A stretch of DNA of 64,000 nt, from contig NZ_JAQTMS010000002.1 of NCBI RefSeq assembly GCF_028714215.1, forward strand, positions 124,001-188,000, read 5' to 3'. The position numbers and the translations under genes are program-made. Each line of letters starts with the position of its first letter. The stretch's first letter is position 1. This DNA is from Rhodoferax sp. (GTDB taxonomy: Bacteria; Pseudomonadota; Gammaproteobacteria; Burkholderiales; Burkholderiaceae_C). Under the pieces are notes generated by a model. It was not told the DNA's origin. It worked only from the letters and a program-made list of their open reading frames with translations, and made no database searches. Below are positions 9,460 through 18,951 of this stretch, piece after piece.

Positions 9460-9581
9460 AGAGATTTCGCCAAAACTCCGGCTTTTACCTTGGCAGGCGA
9501 ATCCTTTGCCCCCTGACGGGCGGGCCATTGCCCGGACCGGGCGCAAGACGGGAGCAGTCCGGTCGCGGTTACCATGTTGGC

Positions 9582-10520
9582 ATGTTCAGTTATCGCCACG
9601 CCTTCCATGCCGGCAACCACGCCGACGTACTTAAACACATGGTGCTGATTGCCATTTTGCGGTATTTGCGGCAAAAGGACACGGCTCTGACGGTCTTCGA
9701 CACCCATGCCGGGGCCGGCTTGTACCGGCTTGACGGTGACTATGCGCAGACCAGTGGCGAAGCGACCGACGGTGTTTTACGCCTGATCGCCGCGCTGGAA
9801 AAACCTGTCGTCGCCAGCGCCAAAGCGTCGGCCGCTGCAAAATCATTAGCCAATGGCGTGGCACCGATGATCCAGGACTACCTTGATCTGGTGGCCGGCT
9901 TCAATACGGCGGGCAGCCGCAAGATCTATCCCGGTTCGCCCTTCATCATTCAGCGTCTGCTGGGTGAGCGCGACAAGCTCAAATTGTTCGAGTTGCATCC
10001 GACCGACGCCAAAACCCTGTCCTCCAACATTGCCCAACTGGAAGCCGGACGCCAGGTCGCGGTGTTGCGCGAGGATGGCTTTGAGGGTCTGAAGAAATTT
10101 CTGCCGCCACCGGCACGCCGGGCGCTGGTATTGAGCGACCCCAGCTACGAGATAAAAAACGACTACGCCCGTGTGGTGGCCATGGTCGCTGATTCGCTGG
10201 CCCGATTTGCCACCGGTACTTATGCCGTCTGGTATCCGATCATTCCGCGACCCGAGGCACACGACGTCCCGCGCAAACTGAAAACACTGGCCACCAAAGC
10301 CGGCAAGAATTGGCTGCATGCGAGCTTGACGGTCAAATCAAGCAAGTTGACCTCGAATGAAGCCGGCGAGGTGATACGCCCGGGTCTGCCCGCCAGCGGC
10401 ATGTTCATCATCAACCCGCCACATACCCTGAAGGCAGGACTCCAACTGGCACTGCCGCAGTTGGCAGCCCTCCTCGGTCAGGATCAGCACGCCGCGTCAA
10501 CTCTTGAGTCCGGCACTTGA
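9582..10520 (+). CDS. rlmJ: 23S rRNA (adenine(2030)-N6)-methyltransferase
   Basis: RlmJ methylates A2030 of 23S rRNA. Signature N-terminus MFSYRHAFHAGNHADVLKH, SAM-site THAGAGLY, the PGSP and LFELHP segments, and the conserved FATGTYAVWYP region are all present. The start at 9582 is set by that N-terminus; 18 upstream in-frame codons are discarded. Length is 312 aa against about 280 in E. coli; the extra residues are at the C-terminus and in a loop (ASAKASAAAKSL). The catalytic motif IV reads DPSYE rather than the usual DPPYE. Confidence 0.93.
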   Translation: MFSYRHAFHAGNHADVLKHMVLIAILRYLRQKDTALTVFDTHAGAGLYRLDGDYAQTSGEATDGVLRLIAALEKPVVASAKASAAAKSLANGVAPMIQDYLDLVAGFNTAGSRKIYPGSPFIIQRLLGERDKLKLFELHPTDAKTLSSNIAQLEAGRQVAVLREDGFEGLKKFLPPPARRALVLSDPSYEIKNDYARVVAMVADSLARFATGTYAVWYPIIPRPEAHDVPRKLKTLATKAGKNWLHASLTVKSSKLTSNEAGEVIRPGLPASGMFIINPPHTLKAGLQLALPQLAALLGQDQHAASTLESGT

Positions 10521-10569
10521 ATATCATCGGTAGATCAAATCCTCAAAATGAACCACGAAAGCAAAGCAA

Positions 10570-11673
10570 ATGGCTAAAGGAATGATTCTGGCGGCCGGCC
10601 AGGGTACCCGCGTGCGTCCCTTGACGCGAGACCTGCCCAAACCGATGGTCCCGATTCTGGGCAAACCGGTGATGGAGTACCTGATTGAGCATCTGGCGCG
10701 TCACGGCATCACCGAAATCATGGTGAATGTGGCTTGGCATCACCAGAAGATCGAAGAATATTTTGGCGACGGGCACCGCTGGGGCGTGCAAATAGGTTAT
10801 TCCTACGAGGGCATTCGCGACCACGGCGACATCCTGCCGCGGCCCATGGGTTCAGCCGGCGGCATGCGGCGCATCCAGGATTTCAGCGGCTTCTTTGATG
10901 AGACCATGCTGGTGCTGTGCGGCGACGCACTGATTGATCTGGACATCACGGCGGCACTGGCAGAACACAAGGCGAAGAATGCCATCGCCAGCGTGGTGGC
11001 GCTGGACGTACCCCTGGCGGATGTACAAAGCTACGGCATTGTGGTGGCGGCAGCGGACGGGCATATCCAGTCCTTTCAGGAAAAGCCGAAACCGGCAGAG
11101 GCCAAATCCACACTGGCCAGTACCGGCATCTATATCTTCGAGCCCGCCGCGCTGGAATTGGTGCCGTCCAACACGGTCTACGACATCGGCTCGCAATTGT
11201 TTCCCGACCTGGTCGAGCATGGCCTGCCGTTCTTTGCCCAGAACCGCCCTTTCAACTGGATCGACATCGGCCGCGTCAGCGACTACTGGTCGGTCCTGCA
11301 GCGCGTACTGCGGGGCGAGGTAGCCCAGATGTGCATGCCGGGGCGGCAAATCAAACCCGGCATCTGGGTTGGCCTCAACACCTCCGTTCCGTGGGACAAG
11401 GTCAATATCGAGGGGCCGGTCTACATTGGTTCGAGCGTGCGCATCGAGCCCGGTGCCACCATCACCGGTCCGGCCTGGATCGGGCATGGCAGCCATATCC
11501 GCACCGGCGCCAAGGTAGTACGCAGCATTTTGTTCGAGTACACCCGCATCGCCGCCGACATGCGGTTTTTCGAGATGATCGTCTCGCCCGACTACTGCGT
11601 CGACCGCTACGGCGAAACAACCTACCGGGGCGACGACACCGCCCAGTTGCGCTGGGGCGATGCCAGGGCATGA
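10570..11673 (+). CDS. Sugar-nucleotide pyrophosphorylase with C-terminal left-handed beta-helix
   Basis: Transfers a nucleotidyl group to a sugar 1-phosphate. The N-terminal Rossmann domain shows the signature LAAGQGTRVRPLTRDLPKPMVPI, and GDALIDLDI supplies the metal-binding Asp. The last about 110 residues form hexapeptide repeats (VYIGSSVRIEPGATITGPAWIGHGSHI). This matches mannose-1-phosphate guanylyltransferase or glucose-1-phosphate nucleotidyltransferase homologues (367 aa). The stop overlaps the manC start (ATGA), so the two are translationally coupled and probably make GDP-mannose or a related precursor. Confidence 0.85.
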   Translation: MAKGMILAAGQGTRVRPLTRDLPKPMVPILGKPVMEYLIEHLARHGITEIMVNVAWHHQKIEEYFGDGHRWGVQIGYSYEGIRDHGDILPRPMGSAGGMRRIQDFSGFFDETMLVLCGDALIDLDITAALAEHKAKNAIASVVALDVPLADVQSYGIVVAAADGHIQSFQEKPKPAEAKSTLASTGIYIFEPAALELVPSNTVYDIGSQLFPDLVEHGLPFFAQNRPFNWIDIGRVSDYWSVLQRVLRGEVAQMCMPGRQIKPGIWVGLNTSVPWDKVNIEGPVYIGSSVRIEPGATITGPAWIGHGSHIRTGAKVVRSILFEYTRIAADMRFFEMIVSPDYCVDRYGETTYRGDDTAQLRWGDARA

Positions 11674-13157
11674 ATAACATGACACACACCACGCTACTGC
11701 AACCGGTTGTCCTGTCCGGCGGCTCCGGCACCCGCCTGTGGCCGCTCTCGCGCGAGAAATATCCCAAGCAACTGCTGCCCCTGATGGGCGCCGACTCGCT
11801 GCTGCAGGCCACCGTGCGCCGGGTCGACGGGATCACGGGCTGCACCTTGGCAGCGACCATGGTGGTATGCAACGAGGACTACCGCTTTGTCATCGCCGAA
11901 CAACTGCGCCTGATGGGCAAGCCAGGCTCCATCGTGCTCGAACCCATTGGAAGAAATACCGCGCCGGCACTCACCCTGGCCGCGCTGGCAGCCAGTAAAA
12001 ATGGCGCAGACCCGGTCTTGCTGGTGATGCCGGCCGACCACATCATCACCGACCTGGCGGCGTTCCAGAGCGTGGTGCGCCAGGGTGCCGTCTTGGCGGC
12101 CAAGGATGCCATCGTCACCTTTGGCATCACGCCCGATGCGCCCGAGACCGGTTATGGCTACATCCAGGCGGGCGCCCGCTACGCCGCCGCGGCGGAACCC
12201 GCCAGCCCGGCCCGACAGATCGCCCGGTTTGTCGAGAAGCCGGACCTGGCCACCGCGCAAGCTTACTTGGCGAGCGGCTCCTACCTCTGGAACAGCGGCC
12301 TGTTCATGATGCGTGCCTCCGTCTGGCTGGCCGCCATGGGCCATTGTCGGCCTGACATTCTGGCGGCCTGCAAAAGCGCTTGGGCGCAAGGCTCGACCGA
12401 TGGCGAGTTTGTCCGGGTTGACAAAGCCGCCTTCACCGCTTGCCCGTCGGATTCGATCGACTACGCGGTGATGGAACGCATCGCCGCCAATCTGGCCAGT
12501 CCAGGCGCTGGGGCGCTCCCGGCCGGTGTCGTGATCCCGCTGGCGGCCGGCTGGTCGGACGTTGGCGCATGGGATGCGCTGTGGCAGGTACTGCCCAAGG
12601 ATGGGTCGGGTAACGTCAGCCAGGGCGATGTGCTGCTGCAAGACTGCCACCAGACACTGGCCTTGTCCGAAGGGCGCCTGGTGGCTTGCGTCGGCGTCGA
12701 CAACCTGGTGGTGGTGGAAACGGCGGATGCCGTCTTGGTCGCGCACAAGGACAAGACGCAGGACGTCAAGAAAATCGTCGACAGCCTTAAAAAGAGCGGC
12801 CGCGCCGAGGGCTCCATTCACCGCAAGGTGTTTCGCCCCTGGGGCTGGTACGACAGTGTCGACGCTGGCGAGCGTTTTCAGGTCAAGCGCATTGTGGTCA
12901 AGCCGGGGGCCACACTGTCGCTGCAAATGCACCACCACCGCGCCGAACACTGGATTGTGGTGCGCGGCACCGCCAAGGTGACACGCGGGGAAGAAACCCT
13001 GCTGCTGTCGGAGAATGAATCGACCTTTATTCCGCTGGGCACCACCCACCGTCTGGAGAACCCGGGTCGCCTGCCGCTGGAGATCATTGAAGTGCAGTCA
13101 GGCTCTTACTTGGGCGAGGATGACATCGTCCGGTTCGAGGATGTGTACGGTCGATAG
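11670..13157 (+). CDS. manC: Mannose-1-phosphate guanylyltransferase / mannose-6-phosphate isomerase
   Basis: Bifunctional GDP-mannose enzyme, 495 aa. The pyrophosphorylase domain opens with LSGGSGTRLWPLSREKYPKQLLPL and contains MPADHII and FVEKPD; the C-terminal type II isomerase cupin holds the zinc site in QMHHHRAEHW and ends ENPGRLPLEIIEVQSGSYLGEDDI. The ATG at 11670 overlaps the previous stop; an alternative ATG lies three codons on at 11679. The frame stays open to 11331 inside the upstream gene, which is shadow. The product feeds exopolysaccharide or O-antigen synthesis. Confidence 0.95.
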   Translation: MNNMTHTTLLQPVVLSGGSGTRLWPLSREKYPKQLLPLMGADSLLQATVRRVDGITGCTLAATMVVCNEDYRFVIAEQLRLMGKPGSIVLEPIGRNTAPALTLAALAASKNGADPVLLVMPADHIITDLAAFQSVVRQGAVLAAKDAIVTFGITPDAPETGYGYIQAGARYAAAAEPASPARQIARFVEKPDLATAQAYLASGSYLWNSGLFMMRASVWLAAMGHCRPDILAACKSAWAQGSTDGEFVRVDKAAFTACPSDSIDYAVMERIAANLASPGAGALPAGVVIPLAAGWSDVGAWDALWQVLPKDGSGNVSQGDVLLQDCHQTLALSEGRLVACVGVDNLVVVETADAVLVAHKDKTQDVKKIVDSLKKSGRAEGSIHRKVFRPWGWYDSVDAGERFQVKRIVVKPGATLSLQMHHHRAEHWIVVRGTAKVTRGEETLLLSENESTFIPLGTTHRLENPGRLPLEIIEVQSGSYLGEDDIVRFEDVYGR

Positions 13158-13168
13158 AGCGGGGCTGG

Positions 13169-13284
13169 TTGGGGACAGAGCTGGCGGACTTCCTGTTTCC
13201 AGTTGAGGACAGAGCTGGCCCACTTCGTGTGGCTGCGGTCTGTCCCGCAAAGAAATAGGTTTGTCACTGCGGTCTGTCCCGCAA
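13169..13284 (+). repeat. Family A dispersed repeat, composite of one full and two half copies
   Basis: Three pieces of the same element lie between manC and the convergent acyl-CoA dehydrogenase. They are a left half at 13169-13200 (TTGGGGACAGAGCTGG...), a full copy at 13202-13251 (TTGAGGACAGAGCTGG to TCTGTCCCGCAAA) and a right half at 13263-13284 (ACTGCGGTCTGTCCCGCAA). The ends pair as GGGACAGA/TCTGTCCC. Confidence 0.85.
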
Positions 13285-13288
13285 TGTT

Positions 13289-14416
13289 TTATAAAGCCCT
13301 CTGAATGATGATCTTCTGAACGTCGGAGGTGCCTTCGTAGATCTGGCAGACCCGCACATCGCGGTAAATACGTTCCACCGGGAAGTCGCTGACGACGCCG
13401 TAGCCGCCCAGGGTCTGGATGGCGACACTGCAAACCTGTTCCGCCATCTCGCTGGCGAACAATTTGGCCATGGCGGCCTCCTTGAGGCAGGGGCGACCGG
13501 CATCGCGCAGACTGGCGGCATGCCAGATCAGTTGGCGCGCCGCCTCGATCCGGGTCGCGCATTCGGCCAGCCTGAAACCGACCGCTTGGTGGTTGAAGAT
13601 GGCAGTGCCAAAGCTCTGGCGCTCTTTGGCGTAGGCAATGGCCACGTCCAGCGCACTGCGGGCCATGCCGACACTCTGCGCCGCGATGCCGATGCGCCCG
13701 CCTTCGAGTCCGCCGAGTGCAATCCCGTAGCCTTCACCTTCGGCACCAATCAGGTTCTCAGCCGGGATCCGGCAGTTGTCAAAGTTGATTTGCGCGGTGT
13801 CGCTGGAATGCTGACCCAGTTTGTCCTCCAACCGCGCCACCGCGTAGCCGGGCGTGTTGGTGGGCACCAAAAAGGCGCTCATGCCTTTCTTGCCGGCGCC
13901 CTTATCCGTCACTGCAATGACGATCGCAACATCACCGTTTTTGCCACTGGTGATGAACTGCTTGACGCCGTTGATGACGTAGCCGCCACCCTCTTTCAGC
14001 GCCGTGGTGCGCAGGCCCGAGGCATCGCTGCCGACATGCGGCTCGGTCAGGCAGAACGCACCCAGCAGTTGGCCTTGCGCCAGCGGTTCCAGCCATTGCT
14101 TCTGCTGCGCCGCGTTGCCAAACTTCATCAAGATGGCGTTGACCGGGCAGTTGGTCACGCTGATCACGGTGCTGGTGCCTCCGTCACCGGCGGCGATTTC
14201 TTCCAGCACCAGGGCCAGCGTCAAGTAATCCAGCCCGGCACCGCCCAGCTCTTCGGGCACGCAAATGCCGTAAGCCCCCAGCGCCGCCAGGCCCTGGTGG
14301 GCGGCTTTGGGGAAGGTGTGATCCTTGTCCCACTGGGCGGCGTTGGGCCACAGCTCGGCCTGTGCAAAAGCGCGAACCGCGTCGCGCACCATTTCCTGGT
14401 CTTGGGTCAGCAGCAT
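13289..14416 (-). CDS. Acyl-CoA dehydrogenase (short-chain type)
   Basis: FAD enzyme making the first oxidation of an acyl-CoA. All family landmarks are there: FCLTEPHVGSDASGLRTTA (flavin contact), the GGRIGIAAQSVGMA helix, QTLGGYGVVSDFPVERIYRDVR, and the catalytic Glu in IYEGTSDVQ, the position used by butyryl-CoA type enzymes. Length 375 aa is normal. It is the last gene of the minus-strand catabolic run behind the SDR and thiolase genes and probably acts in the same beta-oxidation-like route. Confidence 0.92.
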   Translation of the reverse strand: MLLTQDQEMVRDAVRAFAQAELWPNAAQWDKDHTFPKAAHQGLAALGAYGICVPEELGGAGLDYLTLALVLEEIAAGDGGTSTVISVTNCPVNAILMKFGNAAQQKQWLEPLAQGQLLGAFCLTEPHVGSDASGLRTTALKEGGGYVINGVKQFITSGKNGDVAIVIAVTDKGAGKKGMSAFLVPTNTPGYAVARLEDKLGQHSSDTAQINFDNCRIPAENLIGAEGEGYGIALGGLEGGRIGIAAQSVGMARSALDVAIAYAKERQSFGTAIFNHQAVGFRLAECATRIEAARQLIWHAASLRDAGRPCLKEAAMAKLFASEMAEQVCSVAIQTLGGYGVVSDFPVERIYRDVRVCQIYEGTSDVQKIIIQRAL

Positions 14417-14441
14417 GTGTGCTCCGGTTATTCAAACAAAG

Positions 14442-15125
14442 TTACCAGCCGTCGAACGCCATACCATCCCAGCGAAGGTAGGGCACGTCCTGGCAGCTGT
14501 GTTGCGGCTTGCGGCTCTTCTGCGCGGCCAGCGTTTGGCGCATGGCACGCACACTGTCCGGCACTGGCAGAGGTGCGGCTGAAGTACCCATGTCGGTCTG
14601 GACCCAGCCGGGATGGATCAGCACAAACTGCGCCCGCGGGTAGTCGGGCTGCGCTGCCACCACGGCCATGTTCAGCGCGGCCTTGCTGACGCGGTAGACC
14701 CAGCCGCGGCTGCTGGCGGTGCCATCAATCCAGCCCATGTCACTGGACAAAAAGGCGAACTGCCCGTTCGCCTCTTCCACCCAGGGTGCCACCTGCGGCA
14801 ACGCCTGCATGGCACCCAGCACGTTGGTGTGCATCATGGCATCAAAGGCTTGCTGCGTGGGCGGGGCGCTGGCCGCCTCGGCAGCAAACACACCCGCCAC
14901 GTACCAAGCCAGATCCAGCTTCTCGCCGTCGAGTTGCCAGCTCAGACCGCTGATGCTGGCAGGGTTGGCCACGTCCAGCTTGATGGCCTGAGCACCGAGG
15001 TCGCGCAGGCGCGTCAGCCCGGCGTCGTCGCGGGCGGTGGCGATCACGCGGTCGCCGGCTTCCAGGTACTGGCGCACCAGTTCCAGACCGATGCCACGCG
15101 ATGCGCCGATGACAAAAACATTCAC
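14442..15125 (-). CDS. Short-chain dehydrogenase/reductase
   Basis: A 227-aa classical-type SDR. The cofactor loop is GASRGIGLE at the very N-terminus, LDVAN follows, and the catalytic Tyr/Lys pair is YRVSK, with Ser from FLSSDMG. The C-terminus (HSCQDVPYLRWDGMAFDGW) is unlike the core family and may cover the substrate site. It lies 14 bp after the thiolase stop. Substrate unknown; a hydroxyacyl-CoA or related compound fits the neighbourhood but is not shown by the sequence. Confidence 0.82.
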   Translation of the reverse strand: MNVFVIGASRGIGLELVRQYLEAGDRVIATARDDAGLTRLRDLGAQAIKLDVANPASISGLSWQLDGEKLDLAWYVAGVFAAEAASAPPTQQAFDAMMHTNVLGAMQALPQVAPWVEEANGQFAFLSSDMGWIDGTASSRGWVYRVSKAALNMAVVAAQPDYPRAQFVLIHPGWVQTDMGTSAAPLPVPDSVRAMRQTLAAQKSRKPQHSCQDVPYLRWDGMAFDGW

Positions 15126-15139
15126 GGCAGCCAGCTAAT

Positions 15140-16321
15140 TTACAGCATCTCCAGCGCCACGGCGGTGCCCTCGCCGCCACCGATGCACAGCGTGGCGACG
15201 CCTTTTTTCAGGCCGCGCGCCTGCAGCGCGTACATCAAGGTGACCATGATGCGCGCGCCGCTGCAGCCTATCGGGTGACCCAGGGCACAGGCGCCGCCGT
15301 TGACGTTGACGATGTCGTGGTTCAGCCCCAGTTCATGCATCAAGGCCATAGGCACCACGGCAAAGGCCTCGTTGACTTCCCACAGGTCCACCTCGGCAAC
15401 GGCCCAGCCGGTCTTGGCCAGCAATTTTTTCACGGCACCGACCGGCGCGGTTGCGAACCAATTGGGCTCCTGCGCGTGCACGGCGTGACCGACAATGCGC
15501 GCCAGCGGCTTGCGTCCGAGCTTGGCGGCGGTCGAGGCACGCATCAGCACCAGGGCAGCGGCGCCGTCGTTGATGCTGGAACTGCTGGCGGCGGTGATGG
15601 TGCCGTCTTTTTTGAAGGCGGGCTTGAGGGTGGGTATTTTTTCAAGTTTGACTTTGCCGGGACCTTCGTCAACGGAAATCACCGTATCGCCGGCGCGGCC
15701 CTTGACGGTCACGGGCGTAATCTCTGCTGCGAACGCGCCAGATTTTGTAGCCGCCTGCGCCCGTTGCACGCTGGCGATCGCGAACTGGTCCTGCTGCTCA
15801 CGGGTGAAGCCGTACTTGGCGGCGCAATCTTCGCCAAAAGTGCCCATGGAGCGGCCAGCCTCGTAGGCATCCTCCAGGCCATCGAGCATCATGTGGTCAA
15901 AAATGCGGTCGTGGCCGATGCGGTAGCCGCCCCGCGCCTTGGGCAGCAGGTAGGGCGCGTTGGTCATGCTTTCCATGCCGCCCGCCACCATCACATCCGC
16001 GCTGCCCGCCAGCAGCATGTCATGGGCGAACATGGCCGAGCGCATGCCAGAGCCGCACATCTTGGACAGCGTCACGGCACCGGCGCTGATCGGCAAACCG
16101 CCCTTGAACGCCGCCTGGCGGGCCGGCGCCTGGCCTTGCCCGGCCATCAGACAGTTGCCAAACAAAACTTCGTCGACCTGCTCTCCGGTCACGCCGGCAC
16201 GTTGCACCGCGGCCCGGATGGCAGCCCCACCCAGATCATGGGCGGCAAGGCTTGAGAAATCGCCCTGAAAACTCCCCATGGGGGTGCGGGCGGCGCCGAC
16301 GATAACGATTGAATCAGTCAT
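15140..16321 (-). CDS. Acetyl-CoA acetyltransferase (thiolase)
   Basis: Catalyses thiolytic cleavage or Claisen condensation of acyl-CoA. Nucleophile Cys89 lies in LSKMCGSGMRS, the catalytic His in GGACALGHPIGCSGAR, and the second Cys in LCIGGGEG. I place the start at 16321 (MTDSIVIVGAARTPMGSF), preceded by AGGAG, giving 393 aa, rather than 12 codons upstream. Comparable enzymes act in degradative acetoacetyl-CoA metabolism, which fits the isovaleryl-CoA dehydrogenase upstream because leucine breakdown ends in acetoacetate. Confidence 0.93.
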   Translation of the reverse strand: MTDSIVIVGAARTPMGSFQGDFSSLAAHDLGGAAIRAAVQRAGVTGEQVDEVLFGNCLMAGQGQAPARQAAFKGGLPISAGAVTLSKMCGSGMRSAMFAHDMLLAGSADVMVAGGMESMTNAPYLLPKARGGYRIGHDRIFDHMMLDGLEDAYEAGRSMGTFGEDCAAKYGFTREQQDQFAIASVQRAQAATKSGAFAAEITPVTVKGRAGDTVISVDEGPGKVKLEKIPTLKPAFKKDGTITAASSSSINDGAAALVLMRASTAAKLGRKPLARIVGHAVHAQEPNWFATAPVGAVKKLLAKTGWAVAEVDLWEVNEAFAVVPMALMHELGLNHDIVNVNGGACALGHPIGCSGARIMVTLMYALQARGLKKGVATLCIGGGEGTAVALEML

Positions 16322-16360
16322 GGTATTGATCTCCTGTTGCAGGGGTTGAAAAAACATTTT

Positions 16361-16383
16361 GAGCCGCCCTATCCAGGCGGCTC
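16361..16383 (-). terminator. Putative terminator at the aceK 3' end
   Basis: Eight-base perfect stem GAGCCGCC / GGCGGCTC with a 7-base loop; the aceK stop codon is in the hairpin. On the minus strand a TTTTTT run follows six bases after the stem. It would separate aceK from the thiolase transcript. Confidence 0.45.
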
Positions 16384-18195
16384 GGGGTTGAACCGTTTGT
16401 CGCGGTCATAAGGAAACACATCAAACACGTGGCCAGCCAGAATGCGCTCTTTGTGGCCTTGCCAAAAGTCCACCTCCAACAAGTCGGCGTGGTGCTTCAT
16501 GAACGCATCGCGCACCGCCAGGTTGCCCAGCAGGAACGGGCCAAAAGTTTCCGGGAACACATCCTTGGCACCCACGCTGTACCAGACTTCCCCGGACATT
16601 TCTTCCTCCTCGTTGCGCGGCGTCGGCACTTTTCGGAAGTTGCAGTCGGTGATGTACTCGATCTCGTCGTAATCGTAAAACACCACCTTGCCGTGGCGTG
16701 TGATACCGAAGTTTTTCCACAGCATGTCGCCGGGAAATATATTCGCCGCCACCAGGTCCTTGATGGCGTTGCCGTACTCGACGACGGCGCGCTCAATCTG
16801 CTCGCGCGCCTGCACCGCAGCAGCGCCGCGCGGGTTGGCTTCGGTGCCGCCGGCGTCGAAGGCTTCCTGCAGATAGATGTTGAGGGGAATCATGCGTCGC
16901 TCGATGTAGACATGTTTGACGATGACTTCGATCAGGCCATCGCCATCGCGGTCACTGATCTCGAGCTGGCTGGGCGCGAACTTTTCGATCTCGGCGATCA
17001 ACTCATCGTCAAAGCGGTCGCGCGGAAAGCCGACCTCGCTGTACTCCAGCGTGTCGGCCATGCGGCCAACGCGGTCATGCTGTTTGACCAGCAGGTACTT
17101 GCTTTTGATCTGCTCGCGGCTGGTGTCTTTTTGTGGCGGGTAAAAGTCCTTGATGACCTTGAACACGTAGGGAAACGACGGCAGGTCGAACACCAGCATC
17201 ACCATGCCCTTGATGCCGGGGGCGATGCGGAACTTGTCGCTGGAGTGGCGCAGGTGATGCAGAAAATCACGGTAGAAAAGCGTCTTGCCTTGTTTCGCCA
17301 GCCCCAGTGCGTTGTAAATTTCATTGCGCGGCTTGCGCGGCATCATGCTGTGCAAAAACTGCACATAGGCCGACGGGATTTCCATCTCGACCATGAAATA
17401 GGCGCGCGCAAAACTGAACAGCATCAGCAAGTCATCTTCGCCAAACAAGGTGGCATCGACCACCAGTTTGCCGGCCCGGTCGTGCAGGACCGGCAGCGCA
17501 AACGCAAATTCTGTGAAGCCGTTGATCAGCTTGCCGACCACGTAGCAACCCTTGTTACGGAAGAACAGACCGGTGAGGACCTGGATCTGAAAGTTGGCAC
17601 GCAGCCTGGCATCCCGCAGTTGCGCCAGCATGGCGGCCTGCACCCGCGCCGCATCGCGTTCCAGGTCGGCAAACGCCAGGCGCAGGTCGAAGTCGCGCAA
17701 CATGCGCACCAGCACCTCCTGCAGGTTGGCGTTGGTCGGGTAATAGGCACGGTAGCTGGGGCGCGACGCCGGCTCGTCGTTCTCGATGTACTCGGTGCTG
17801 ACGGCCGGCCGCACAAAGATGAAGTCGTTCTGGAAATAGCTGCGGTGCAGGATTTTGGTGGTGACCGAGTTGAAGAAGGTCTCGGCCAGCTCCGGCTGGT
17901 GGTGATTCACCAGCAAGCCGATGTAATGCAGTTTGATCTGTTGCCAGATGTCCATCGGCTGCTCACCGGCCTTGAATTCGCGCTCCAGCCGCCTCGAACA
18001 TTCGCGCACCCTCAAGTCGTAAAACTCGATGCGCTCGCGCTGGGCGCGTTGCTGGCCGTGCCAGTCGGCGGTCTCGAAACGGTGCTTGGCGCGCGCCGAC
18101 TCGGTGCGGAACAGGCGGTAGTGCCGGTTGAAGCCATCCATCATGGCTTTGGCGATGTCGTAGGCAATCGAGGAGTCAAGACGGGTCGGAAACAT
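16369..18195 (-). CDS. aceK: Isocitrate dehydrogenase kinase/phosphatase
   Basis: AceK phosphorylates isocitrate dehydrogenase to divert carbon into the glyoxylate bypass and reverses this when needed. At 608 aa it is full length. The kinase-like core is visible from [26 protein letters not shown] (ATP loop and Lys) through [28 protein letters not shown] (catalytic loop and metal-binding Asp). It lies in a block that yields acetyl-CoA, the situation in which the bypass is used. The opposite strand is also open over its whole length, but without homology-like features. Confidence 0.97.
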   Translation of the reverse strand: MFPTRLDSSIAYDIAKAMMDGFNRHYRLFRTESARAKHRFETADWHGQQRAQRERIEFYDLRVRECSRRLEREFKAGEQPMDIWQQIKLHYIGLLVNHHQPELAETFFNSVTTKILHRSYFQNDFIFVRPAVSTEYIENDEPASRPSYRAYYPTNANLQEVLVRMLRDFDLRLAFADLERDAARVQAAMLAQLRDARLRANFQIQVLTGLFFRNKGCYVVGKLINGFTEFAFALPVLHDRAGKLVVDATLFGEDDLLMLFSFARAYFMVEMEIPSAYVQFLHSMMPRKPRNEIYNALGLAKQGKTLFYRDFLHHLRHSSDKFRIAPGIKGMVMLVFDLPSFPYVFKVIKDFYPPQKDTSREQIKSKYLLVKQHDRVGRMADTLEYSEVGFPRDRFDDELIAEIEKFAPSQLEISDRDGDGLIEVIVKHVYIERRMIPLNIYLQEAFDAGGTEANPRGAAAVQAREQIERAVVEYGNAIKDLVAANIFPGDMLWKNFGITRHGKVVFYDYDEIEYITDCNFRKVPTPRNEEEEMSGEVWYSVGAKDVFPETFGPFLLGNLAVRDAFMKHHADLLEVDFWQGHKERILAGHVFDVFPYDRDKRFNPEPPG

Positions 18196-18254
18196 GATTG
18201 CTATCTATTCAGTAGCTTCTTACGCAATGAGGACGATCACTGGATCCGGTTTTA

Positions 18255-18926
18255 TCAGTGATTACCGTCTCGACGGGTGGTATTCGCCACCGCGGCAACG
18301 GCAGCCTGGTAGCACCGCTCCAGATCATCCGGGCCGGTCACCGTCATCTGCAGGTCGTGCAGCAGGCCGTCGTGCACGCCATAAACCCAGCCATGCAGGG
18401 CGACGCTTTGAGCGCGCGCCCAGGCATCCTGCAGCACGGTGCTTTGCGCCACGTTGATGACTTGCTCGATCACATTGAGTTCCACCAGAGCGTCGTAGCG
18501 TGCAGGCTCTGGAATTTGGGCCAGCAAGTCACGGTGCCGATCGCGCACGTCCTGGACATGGATCAGCCAGTTGTCGGCCAGGCCAATGCGCACACCTTGC
18601 AACGCGGCCTGCACGCCGGAGCAGCCATAGTGCCCGACCACCATCACATGCTCGACCTTCAGGCGCTCGACTGCAAACTGAATGGTTGAAAGCGCATTCA
18701 GGTCGGAATGCACCACCACATTGGCGACATTGCGGTGCACAAAGACCTCGCCCGGCGCCAGGCCGGTGATCTGGTTGGCGGGCACCCGGCTGTCCGAGCA
18801 ACCGATCCACATGTATTTGGGGTTCTGCTGGCTTTTCAGCCGGGTGAAGAAGCCGGGGCGCTCGCGCTCCATGCGCGCGGCCCAGGCCAGGTTGTGGTCG
18901 AACAGGTGTTGCAGGGAGGTGGTCAT
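18255..18926 (-). CDS. can: Beta-class carbonic anhydrase
   Basis: Interconverts CO2 and bicarbonate. Zinc ligands and the Asp-Arg dyad are clear: Cys43 and Asp45 in WIGCSDSRVPA, and His99 and Cys102 in VGHYGCSGV. The 223-aa length is typical of the Can/CynT2 form. It is 59 bp upstream of aceK on the same strand. Bicarbonate supply could serve biotin carboxylases of leucine breakdown, but none is in the window. Confidence 0.95.
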   Translation of the reverse strand: MTTSLQHLFDHNLAWAARMERERPGFFTRLKSQQNPKYMWIGCSDSRVPANQITGLAPGEVFVHRNVANVVVHSDLNALSTIQFAVERLKVEHVMVVGHYGCSGVQAALQGVRIGLADNWLIHVQDVRDRHRDLLAQIPEPARYDALVELNVIEQVINVAQSTVLQDAWARAQSVALHGWVYGVHDGLLHDLQMTVTGPDDLERCYQAAVAAVANTTRRDGNH

Positions 18927-18951
18927 GCGAGGATATTAACGTTGCACTGAC

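Noticed and set aside
13098..13562. A 154-codon minus-strand frame starting in the acyl-CoA dehydrogenase gene and running through the family A repeat
   Set aside because: It is out of frame with the dehydrogenase and its product is repeat-derived, without domain features.
16429..18261. A 610-codon open frame on the plus strand opposite aceK
   Set aside because: Its translation has the histidine/glutamine/valine-rich composition typical of antisense of GC-rich genes and no recognisable domain, while the minus strand is a full-length AceK.
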